Virus record (IMG/VR): IMGVR_UViG_3300042504_002803
Location: 1 to 30,975 of that record
Direction: 5' to 3' (one strand)
DNA length: 30,975 nucleotides
From: a virus
The first letter of the stretch is position 1, and every line of letters starts with the position of its first letter. The notes under the pieces were generated by a model. It saw only the letters and a list, made by a program, of their open reading frames with translations, did no database searches and was not told where the DNA came from. A program made the translations under genes and the position numbers. Positions 22,722 through 29,812 of the stretch are shown here, piece by piece.

Positions 22722-23501
22722 ATGAGAAAAATTAAATTTGACACTTGCATAGTAGGCACAGGTAAAGCAGGAATAGACTTTTCAGCTAAATTAGCTCAAA
22801 AATATAATTTACCTACCGAGCAAAAGTCGGTCCAAATAGGCTGTAGATTTGAAAGCCCACAAAAATACTTCCAAAAATTAATTGATATTAGCTATGATTT
22901 CAAATTATATCAAAAACCAAATGATAAAGTATCTTTAAGATCATTTTGTACAAATAATAATGCTGCTTATGTAGCTGTTGAAGAAACATATGGGGATATT
23001 AGTTATAATGGTCATGCTAAAAAAGGTGAAGAATTTAGAAATGATATGACTAATTTTGGTATTTTAATGGAGATTAAAGGTATTGAAGATCCATTTGAGT
23101 GGTGTAGAGAAGTAGTAAATAAACTACAGGTGGATGGAAAAGGATTATATTATTCACCAAATAAAACACGTACACCAGGTATAACATCAGAAGGTAATAC
23201 TGTATCAGCATATCAAATGTCTAGTTTAGAAGTATTTTATGAAGTACTAGGACAATATGCTACATACATTGATACTTTTATTGAACAAATGAATGAAGTA
23301 TTTGAGTTTGGTGATGACTTTGGAATCTATATACCGGAGGTAAAATATCTCTCACCAGAGCCTCTTGTAAATTACAACGATTTGTCATTAACTAAATATC
23401 CAAATGTGCACTTTGTTGGAGACGCCCTAAGTGCAAGAGGTATTAGTGTTAGTGGGGCTCATGGTATTTATGTGGCTTCTTCGATTCTTCAAAATTCTTA
23501 A
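22722..23501 (+). CDS. FAD-dependent oxidoreductase, C-terminal half (259 aa)
   Basis: Starts with FDTCIVGTGKAGIDFSAKL, the second nucleotide-binding strand and glycine loop expected in the middle of such an enzyme, and continues through RSFCTNNNAAYVAVEETYGD to the C-terminal FAD-binding segment VHFVGDALSARGISVSGAHG. Nothing equivalent appears in the N-terminal half at 21766, and the two add up to about 434 residues, the size of one complete enzyme. It has its own ATG, but no clear Shine-Dalgarno sequence. Activity would require association with the N-terminal polypeptide. Confidence 0.7.
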   Translation: MRKIKFDTCIVGTGKAGIDFSAKLAQKYNLPTEQKSVQIGCRFESPQKYFQKLIDISYDFKLYQKPNDKVSLRSFCTNNNAAYVAVEETYGDISYNGHAKKGEEFRNDMTNFGILMEIKGIEDPFEWCREVVNKLQVDGKGLYYSPNKTRTPGITSEGNTVSAYQMSSLEVFYEVLGQYATYIDTFIEQMNEVFEFGDDFGIYIPEVKYLSPEPLVNYNDLSLTKYPNVHFVGDALSARGISVSGAHGIYVASSILQNS

Positions 23502-23515
23502 ATATTTATAATCGA
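23501..23515 (+). promoter_or_regulatory. Exact AATATTTATAAT element before the P-loop kinase
   Basis: AATATTTATAATCGA overlaps the stop of the preceding gene and ends about 16 bases before the ATG at 23532. It carries the exact 12-base core. Confidence 0.4.
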
Positions 23516-23531
23516 ATAAAAATTAATTTAT

Positions 23532-24062
23532 ATGAAAATAGGTTTTTGTGGTACAGTTTCAGTAGGTAAAACTACTTTAGTTAATTCATTAAAAGAATTA
23601 CCCGAATTTAATGGATATAATTTTAGTACAGAACGTTCAAAATATTTGAGAGATTTAGGTATTCCTTTGAATACTGATAGTACTTTAAAAGGTCAAACTA
23701 TATTTTTAGCTGAGCGTTGTTCTGAATTAATAAGAGAAAATACTATTACTGATAGAACAGTAATTGATGTTATGGCATTTACCAAATGTGCTAAATCAAT
23801 TAATGATTATAATAAAAAATCATTTATTGAATATGCTTCTCCATTTATTTGGGATTATGATTATATATTTTATGTTTCTCCTATTGGTATTAAGATTGAA
23901 GATAATGGAGTTAGAGAAACTAATGCTGAATATCGTGATTTAATTGATTTTACTATTAAAAATATTATTAATAGTAATCTTCATAATATTAAAAATTTTG
24001 GTATTATCTCTGGTACTACTGAAGAAAGAATTAAACAAATTAAATTTTACTTAGGTTTTTAA
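23532..24062 (+). CDS. P-loop kinase/ATPase of the AAA_28/NadR type (176 aa)
   Basis: Walker A is GTVSVGKT at residues 7-14. A conserved FSTERSKYLRDLGI follows, then ITDRTVIDV (D74, R75), and late DNGVRETNAEYRDLID resembles the substrate-side DG-R...YR motif of NadR ribosylnicotinamide kinase domains and other AAA_28 proteins. The size fits a single-domain nucleoside or nucleotide kinase. If it phosphorylates nicotinamide riboside, it would feed the NMNAT-like domain of the 1072-residue protein to make NAD. Thymidylate or other nucleotide kinase activity remains possible. It has its own promoter-like element. Confidence 0.7.
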   Translation: MKIGFCGTVSVGKTTLVNSLKELPEFNGYNFSTERSKYLRDLGIPLNTDSTLKGQTIFLAERCSELIRENTITDRTVIDVMAFTKCAKSINDYNKKSFIEYASPFIWDYDYIFYVSPIGIKIEDNGVRETNAEYRDLIDFTIKNIINSNLHNIKNFGIISGTTEERIKQIKFYLGF

Positions 24063-24075
24063 TATTTATATTAAA
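24061..24075 (+). promoter_or_regulatory. Variant AATATTTATATT element
   Basis: AATATTTATATTAAA begins inside the stop codon of the kinase and ends 12 bases before the ATG at 24088. It differs from the core in the last positions. Confidence 0.35.
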
Positions 24076-24087
24076 ACAATATATTAA

Positions 24088-24726
24088 ATGAAAAATATTA
24101 AAAATCAAATCAAAGAAATAATTCGTGAAGAATTAAATAAAATTAAAGAAAATATGTCTTCAAAATGGGATTCTTTATCCCATGAACAACGAGAAGATTT
24201 AATTTCTACAGTTGTTAAAGACCCAGATGACTATTTAAAATATATTGGATGGAAATGGGCTGAATTACCTGATGAAATAACTAATTTATTAGATACTATT
24301 CAAGATAATGAATTAAATGAAAATGAAATGGATTTTAATAAAGGAGATATTGTTAAAATAGATCCATTTTTAGACACAGATCCTTATAGCAAACGAGGTG
24401 AAGAAGGAATAATTTCTGATTTTGATGATGAAATAGCAACTATAAAGTTTGATGATGGTATAACTGGAAAATACCAATGGGGAACTTTTAGTAAAGTAGA
24501 TATAGAAGAAGCTGGAACATATGCTGGTAATAAATCTATTGATGACCTCAAAAAAGATTCAGACTATAACACATTGAATCCCCAAACCAAAACAGATGTT
24601 GAAAAAAAATTAAAAACTGGAGGAAGTATCACAATTGGAGAAAATAATTCTTCAAAAACATCATTTACAGGTCGTCCAATAACAGAATCTTTAAATGATA
24701 GATTTAAAAGATTATTAAATTCTTAA
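24088..24726 (+). CDS. Leader-bearing protein with SH3/KOW-like domain (212 aa)
   Basis: The N-terminus MKNIKNQIKEIIRE has I-K-E at 8-10 and I-R-E at 12-14. A helical region follows (LSHEQREDLISTVV). Residues about 85-135 read as a small beta barrel: KGDIVKIDPF, EEGIISDFDDEIATIKFDDG and KYQWGTFSKV, like SH3/KOW or hypothetical T4-like domain proteins. The C-terminus GRPITESLNDRFKRLL carries another site-like I-T-E (198-200) before a terminal basic helix, an arrangement typical of leader/tail peptides released during head maturation. It is the last gene before the terminator at 24751. Confidence 0.6.
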   Translation: MKNIKNQIKEIIREELNKIKENMSSKWDSLSHEQREDLISTVVKDPDDYLKYIGWKWAELPDEITNLLDTIQDNELNENEMDFNKGDIVKIDPFLDTDPYSKRGEEGIISDFDDEIATIKFDDGITGKYQWGTFSKVDIEEAGTYAGNKSIDDLKKDSDYNTLNPQTKTDVEKKLKTGGSITIGENNSSKTSFTGRPITESLNDRFKRLLNS

Positions 24727-24750
24727 AATTACTTTTTAATTTATTTAATT

Positions 24751-24776
24751 AAGCACCTTATTAGGTGCTTTTTTTT
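24751..24776 (+). terminator. Strong intrinsic terminator before terminase
   Basis: AAGCACCT (24751-24758) pairs perfectly with AGGTGCTT (24763-24770), leaving a four-base loop TATT, followed directly by six T and then ATTTTT. It closes the accessory block and separates it from the head-assembly genes. Confidence 0.85.
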
Positions 24777-24815
24777 ATTTTTCATATATGTATATACGTA
24801 ATTATATACTAATAT

Positions 24816-26390
24816 ATGTCTGAAAAAGTAGACTTTAAACAAATAATAAGAGAAGAATATGTTAAATGTATTAAAGATCCTTCTCATTTTATGAACAAAT
24901 ATTGTTATGTACAACATCCCCAAAGAGGTAGAGTTTTATTTAATTTATATCCTTTTCAATCTAAAGTATTAAATCTTTGGCAACATAATCAATATAATAT
25001 TGTATTAAAATCAAGACAGTTAGGTATATCAACATTAGCCGCTGGTTATTCACTTTGGTTAATGTTATTTCATAAAGATAAAAACATATTATGTGTTGCT
25101 ACTAAATCCGAAACAGCAAAAAATATGGTAACTAAAGTTCGATTTATGTTTGAACAATTACCAACATGGCTTAAAATAGGTGTAGAAGAAAATAATAGAT
25201 TATCTTTAAGATTATCGAATGGTTCACAAATAAAAGCAGTTTCTGCAGCTAGTGATGCAGGTAGATCTGAAGCAGTATCACTATTAATAGTAGATGAAGC
25301 AGCATTTATAGACAATATTGAGGATATATACACAAGTATCAAACCCACAATTTCAGCTGGAGGAGGTTGTTTAATTTTAAGTTCTCCTAATGGTGTTGGT
25401 AATTGGTTTCATCAAACATGGGCTAGATCTGAAGCAGATAATAATGACTTTTTACCCATTAAATTACCATGGTATGTTCATCCTGAAAGAAATAAAAAAT
25501 GGTTTGAAAAAGAAACCAACAACATGTCACCAAAATTAGTTGCTCAAGAATATGAATGTGACTTCATATCATCAGGAGATACTGTATTCTCTCCAGAACA
25601 TATTGAATTTTATGAAAAAACATATCTAAAAGAACCAATTGAACGTAGAGGAGTAGATAAAAATTTATGGATTTGGGAATCTGTTGATTATAATAAAAAT
25701 TATATGGTTATAGCAGACGTAGCTAGAGGTGATGGAAAAGATTATTCTGCTTTTCATATAATGGATATACAAAACAATATTCAAGTTGGAGAATATAAAG
25801 GACAACTAAATACTACAGATTTTGGACATTTATTAGTGGGTATAGCCTCAGAATATAATGAAGCATTACTTGTAGTAGAAAATGCTAGTATAGGGTGGGC
25901 AACAATACAAACTATATTAGATAGAGGATATAAAAATTTCTATTATTCTCCTAAAAGTGAAGCAATGAATTTAGAATCATATTTGGATAAATATGATAAC
26001 CCTAATAATTTTGTTCCTGGATTTACTATGTCTTTAAAAACTAGACCTATGGTAATATCTAAAATGACTGAATATTTTTCTGAAAAAAGTGTTATTATTC
26101 AAAGTAAACGTTTATTAGAAGAAATGAAAACTTTTATTTGGAAAAATGGAAGATCTGAAGCTCAACAAGGATATAATGATGATTTAATAATGAGTTTTGG
26201 AGTAGGATTATATGTTAGAGATACTGCTCTTAGATTTAAACAACAAAACTTAGATTTAACTCGTGCAGCTTTAGACAGCTTTAAAACTACTAAAACATCA
26301 TATAATGGAGTTTATAGTCCTTCAAAATCTGATAACCCATATAAATTTGATGTTAATGGAAATAATGAAGATTTAAGGTGGCTTTTTTAA
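24816..26390 (+). CDS. Terminase large subunit, T4 gp17-like (524 aa)
   Basis: Packages and cuts phage DNA. The ATPase half has a Walker A-like KSRQLGIST at 65-73, Walker B LLIVDEA at 156-162 (D160, E161) and the coupling motif SSPNG at 189-193. The RNase H-fold nuclease half has D311 in IADVARGDG, E375 in VVENASIG and D455 in NDDLIMS, the three acids of the cutting site. Length fits the family. The upstream gene is not a recognisable small terminase, and the tail sheath and tube genes that lie between terminase and portal in T4 are absent. It is preceded by a terminator, so it must start from its own promoter in 24777-24815. Confidence 0.93.
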   Translation: MSEKVDFKQIIREEYVKCIKDPSHFMNKYCYVQHPQRGRVLFNLYPFQSKVLNLWQHNQYNIVLKSRQLGISTLAAGYSLWLMLFHKDKNILCVATKSETAKNMVTKVRFMFEQLPTWLKIGVEENNRLSLRLSNGSQIKAVSAASDAGRSEAVSLLIVDEAAFIDNIEDIYTSIKPTISAGGGCLILSSPNGVGNWFHQTWARSEADNNDFLPIKLPWYVHPERNKKWFEKETNNMSPKLVAQEYECDFISSGDTVFSPEHIEFYEKTYLKEPIERRGVDKNLWIWESVDYNKNYMVIADVARGDGKDYSAFHIMDIQNNIQVGEYKGQLNTTDFGHLLVGIASEYNEALLVVENASIGWATIQTILDRGYKNFYYSPKSEAMNLESYLDKYDNPNNFVPGFTMSLKTRPMVISKMTEYFSEKSVIIQSKRLLEEMKTFIWKNGRSEAQQGYNDDLIMSFGVGLYVRDTALRFKQQNLDLTRAALDSFKTTKTSYNGVYSPSKSDNPYKFDVNGNNEDLRWLF

Positions 26391-26403
26391 TATTTATTAA
26401 TAT
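26389..26403 (+). promoter_or_regulatory. Variant AATATTTATTAA element before portal
   Basis: AATATTTATTAATAT overlaps the terminase stop codon and ends 23 bases before the portal ATG. Further TATTATAAAT lies between, so the gap could hold more than one element. Confidence 0.35.
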
Positions 26404-26426
26404 ATTATAAATCACAATATTTTAAA

Positions 26427-28301
26427 ATGGCAGATAAAAGTTTATTCTCAAGATTAAGAAGATTATTTTCTACAGATGTTGTTATACGCAACATTGGTGG
26501 TAATGAATTAAAAGTTATTGATACCAACCAAATCCAACAATCTGGAGATATTTTAACCAATTCATTATATGATAGATATAGTAGATTATATGTAACTGGA
26601 AATTCCCCAGTTTATAATCCTGCTATGAATTATCCATTAATGAGAACCCAATTATATAATGACTATGAAGCTATGGATACCGATGCTATATGTGCTTCAG
26701 CATTAGATATATTATCAGATGAAAGTACTTTAAAAAATGATATGGGTGAAATGCTCCAAATAAAAAGTACAGATGAAAATATTCAAAAAATACTATATAA
26801 TTTATTTTATGATATATTAAATGTAGAATTTAATCTTTGGTCATGGGTTAGAAATATGTGTAAATATGGTGATTTCTTTTTAAAACTAGAAATTGCTGAA
26901 GGATTGGGGGTATATAATGTTATCCCTTATACAGCATATAATATAGCAAGAGAAGAAGGATATGACCCAAAATCAATGAGTTCAGTTAGATTTAGATTTG
27001 ATCCAAATGGTATTGGGTCTGAAACTCAAAATAGTTTTGGATTATTAACGGCAAAATCAGATGTAGGTGTATATTTTGATAATTATGAAATAGCTCATTT
27101 TAGATTATTAGCAGATGTAAATTACTTACCATATGGACGTTCTTACCTAGAACCAGGAAGAAAGCTCTTTAAACAATTAACTATGATGGAAGATGCTATG
27201 TTAGTTCATCGTATAGTTAGAGCTCCTGAAAAACGAGTATTTTATATGAATGTAGGTGGGATTCCTCCAAATGAAGTAGATGCATTTATGGAAAAAACAA
27301 TTTCCAAAATGAAACGCACCCCTTATATAGATCCAAATACTGGTCAATACAATATGAAATTTAACCTTCAAAACATGATGGAAGATTTTTACATCCCAGT
27401 AAGAGGAAATGATTCCTCTACTAAAATAGATGTTACTAAAGGATTAGATTATGACGGAATCACAGACGTTACTTATTTAAGAGATAAATTATTTGCTGCA
27501 CTTAAAATACCTAAAGCTTTTTTAGGATATGATGATAAATTGCAAGGTAAAGCTACATTAGCTGCTGAAGATATAAGATTTGCTCGTACCATAGAACGTA
27601 TTCAAAAGATTATTTTATCTGAGTTATATAAAATAGCATTAATACATTTATATTCTCAAGGATATAAAGATGAAAATTTAGTTAATTTTGAACTATCATT
27701 AACTACTCCTTCTATAATTTATGAACAAGAAAGAATAGCATTAATGAAAGAAAAAGTTGAATTAGCTAAAAATATGCTTGAAGCTAACTTACTACCCTCA
27801 GATTTTATATATGATTATATATTCCAATTTAGTCAAGACCAATATGATGAATATAGGGATTTAATAGTTTATGATAAAAAACGTAATTTTAGATATAAAC
27901 AAATTGAAGATGAAGGTAATGATCCATTAGAAAGTGGTGCATCATATGGAACTCCTCATGATTTAGCAACATTATATGGTCAAGGTAGATATCAATCTAA
28001 TTCTAAAGATGTACCTTTGGGATATAATGAAGATACACCACTAGGAAGACCTAAAAAGAAAGTATCTAAAATAAATACTCAAGAAGATCCTTTAGGAAGA
28101 GATAGATTAGGTAGAAAAGACATGAAAGTAGATGATCAACCTGGTATAGATAAAAGTGTAAAAGAAATTTCAACCGATAATACTAAAACAGAATATTTAA
28201 AAAATAAAACATTGTTAGAAAATTTATCTAATAAAAAAATATTTACTAAAAATGATAAAAACAAAGAATCACTTTTAGATGAAGATCAATTAATTGATTA
28301 A
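26427..28301 (+). CDS. Portal protein, T4 gp20-like (624 aa)
   Basis: Forms the dodecameric ring at the head vertex through which DNA enters and leaves. Diagnostic parts are the N-terminal LFSRLRRLF, the clip/wing region with YEAMDTDAICASALDIL, RKLFKQLTMMEDAMLVHRI (family-typical helix), VFYMNVGG, KMKRTPYIDPNTG and the RLxDVTYLRDKLFAALKIPKAFLGYDD-type segment near residue 355, then a long C-terminal helical arm ending in a charged, Lys/Asp-rich disordered tail. The size is near that of T4-like portals. It follows terminase directly and precedes prohead-core type genes. Confidence 0.92.
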   Translation: MADKSLFSRLRRLFSTDVVIRNIGGNELKVIDTNQIQQSGDILTNSLYDRYSRLYVTGNSPVYNPAMNYPLMRTQLYNDYEAMDTDAICASALDILSDESTLKNDMGEMLQIKSTDENIQKILYNLFYDILNVEFNLWSWVRNMCKYGDFFLKLEIAEGLGVYNVIPYTAYNIAREEGYDPKSMSSVRFRFDPNGIGSETQNSFGLLTAKSDVGVYFDNYEIAHFRLLADVNYLPYGRSYLEPGRKLFKQLTMMEDAMLVHRIVRAPEKRVFYMNVGGIPPNEVDAFMEKTISKMKRTPYIDPNTGQYNMKFNLQNMMEDFYIPVRGNDSSTKIDVTKGLDYDGITDVTYLRDKLFAALKIPKAFLGYDDKLQGKATLAAEDIRFARTIERIQKIILSELYKIALIHLYSQGYKDENLVNFELSLTTPSIIYEQERIALMKEKVELAKNMLEANLLPSDFIYDYIFQFSQDQYDEYRDLIVYDKKRNFRYKQIEDEGNDPLESGASYGTPHDLATLYGQGRYQSNSKDVPLGYNEDTPLGRPKKKVSKINTQEDPLGRDRLGRKDMKVDDQPGIDKSVKEISTDNTKTEYLKNKTLLENLSNKKIFTKNDKNKESLLDEDQLID

Positions 28302-28309
28302 AAATTTAC

Positions 28310-28325
28310 ATATATTTATAAAAAA
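28310..28325 (+). promoter_or_regulatory. Variant ATATATTTATAA element after portal
   Basis: ATATATTTATAAAAAA lies nine bases after the portal stop and ends eight bases before the ATG at 28334. Confidence 0.35.
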
Positions 28326-28333
28326 TACATTTG

Positions 28334-29191
28334 ATGAAAATCGCACATTCTAAGTACCGTAATACTGGAATATTATTTGAAATTCTAATACGCCAAGTAA
28401 CATCTGATACTTTATCTGGAAAAGATTCCTCAGCATTGCCTATTATTAAAAAGTATTTTACTAAAACTGAACTTAGTAAAGAATATAGATTATATGAAAC
28501 TTTATTTAAAAATAAAAACCTTTCAGAATCAAAAGCAGAAATACTTATAAATACTTTATTGGAAGCTTCAACTAAATTAAATAAAACTTCATTAAGAAAA
28601 CAAAAATATAATCTTATAAAAGAATTAAAAGAACATTATAATTTAGATGAATTATTTAAAACTAAATTACCAAATTATAAATTCCAAGCTGCATTTTTTA
28701 TTCTTATAGAAAGTAAAAATTCTAAAGAAAATATAGATACTGAACAAGTATTTAATAATAAAATTACTTTATTAGAATCTTTAACTTCTTCAAAAATTAA
28801 TAAAGAAGTCCCAAAGCCAACAGTACTTGATGAATTTAATGATTATGATAAAGATACTAGAATATTAACATATAAAATATTACTAGAAAAATTCAATAAC
28901 AAGTATAAAAATTTAAGTGATAGACAAAAAAATATTTTAAAAGAATATATTAATTCTATAGATTCTACTCCAAAATTAAAAGAATTTTACAATCAAAATA
29001 TTTTTGAATTAAAAACTGAAATTGTAGAATTAAATAAAAAAGTTAAAGATAAATCTGTTAGTATTAAGTTAAATGAAGTGGTTAAATTATTAAAAGAAAT
29101 TGATAAAACTTCTTCTATTAAAAGTGATGATATAGTAAATTTATTACAATATTATGATTTATTAAACGAATTAAAAGTAGTTAATAAATGA
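28334..29191 (+). CDS. Unknown helical protein between portal and prohead-core genes (285 aa)
   Basis: A TTG at 28331 is directly before the ATG at 28334; the ATG start (MKIAHSKYRNTGILFEIL) is preferred. Almost wholly alpha-helical and Lys/Glu/Leu/Asn-rich, with GILFEILIRQVTSDTLSG near the N-terminus and long charged helices that could form coiled coils at about 200-280. No catalytic motif. In T4 the genes after portal encode prohead core and protease proteins; a core or scaffold-associated role is inferred by position. It overlaps the next gene by four bases. Confidence 0.6.
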   Translation: MKIAHSKYRNTGILFEILIRQVTSDTLSGKDSSALPIIKKYFTKTELSKEYRLYETLFKNKNLSESKAEILINTLLEASTKLNKTSLRKQKYNLIKELKEHYNLDELFKTKLPNYKFQAAFFILIESKNSKENIDTEQVFNNKITLLESLTSSKINKEVPKPTVLDEFNDYDKDTRILTYKILLEKFNNKYKNLSDRQKNILKEYINSIDSTPKLKEFYNQNIFELKTEIVELNKKVKDKSVSIKLNEVVKLLKEIDKTSSIKSDDIVNLLQYYDLLNELKVVNK

Positions 29192-29541
29192 AACGTGATC
29201 AATTAAAAGAAATAGTAAAGAAAAAACTTCAAGAGAATGGAGATGCAGTGGCTGCATTAAGAGATAAAAATTTAAAAGAAGTATTATCTCCTATGAAATT
29301 AGCAGATTTATTAGCTAAAGAAGGAGTTATTAAAGATGAATTTTTAGACATGAGAGGTGGAGCATCATCTAAACTTGGATTCATATTAGACAAATGTATT
29401 AAAGAATTAGAAATAGTAAAAGAAATATCTTCTACTGGGGGTGGAGCTTCTTTCACTCCAGGAGTTGGAGAACAATATGCTACACCAAAAGCATTTAATG
29501 GAAAGAAAAAACTTCCAATAATTAGAAAACCATTAAGATAA
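29188..29541 (+). CDS. Leader-bearing prohead-core candidate (117 aa)
   Basis: The N-terminus MKRDQLKEIVKKKLQE has L-K-E at 6-8 and L-Q-E at 14-16. The middle is helical (SPMKLADLLAKEG). The C-terminal STGGGASFTPGVGEQYATPKAF is a Gly-rich segment I know from several T4-like marine structural proteins, preceded by I-V-K-E and E-I-S-S, possible processing points. Small size, position two genes after portal and the leader all suggest the place of T4 gp67/gp68, although no sequence identity to them is claimed. Confidence 0.6.
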   Translation: MKRDQLKEIVKKKLQENGDAVAALRDKNLKEVLSPMKLADLLAKEGVIKDEFLDMRGGASSKLGFILDKCIKELEIVKEISSTGGGASFTPGVGEQYATPKAFNGKKKLPIIRKPLR

Positions 29542-29544
29542 TTC

Positions 29545-29556
29545 AATATTTATAAT
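29545..29556 (+). promoter_or_regulatory. Exact AATATTTATAAT element next to a start codon
   Basis: The exact 12-base core ends one base before the ATG at 29558. If it is a promoter, transcription would begin inside that gene, so it may instead serve the next gene at 29813 or act in another way. Confidence 0.35.
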
Positions 29557-29557
29557 C

Positions 29558-29806
29558 ATGAATAATTCTCGTAAAATAAAAGATTTAAAAATTAAAATTG
29601 CTAATCTTGAATTAGAAATCAGATCACTGCTAGATGCAGGAAAATCTGAGCCCGGCATTATAGACGCTATAGCTGCGGATATAAGCGATTTTACTGACGA
29701 GATTATGAAAGTAAAAAAAGAACTAAAAAGTATGGGAGTTAAAATTGATGAATCCATTAAATTAGTTGATTTATATGAAGATTTAACAAAAAATAAAAAC
29801 AATTAA
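29558..29806 (+). CDS. Small coiled-coil protein, prohead-core candidate (82 aa)
   Basis: Two charged amphipathic helices (IKDLKIKIANLELEIRSLLDAG and IDAIAADISDFTDEIMKVKKELKSM) separated by a Gly/Pro break give a helical-hairpin or coiled-coil dimer. No leader of the (I/L)-x-E type. The size equals that of small T4 head-core proteins. No other function can be assigned. It lies between two leader-bearing genes. Confidence 0.55.
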   Translation: MNNSRKIKDLKIKIANLELEIRSLLDAGKSEPGIIDAIAADISDFTDEIMKVKKELKSMGVKIDESIKLVDLYEDLTKNKNN

Positions 29807-29812
29807 TCATAA

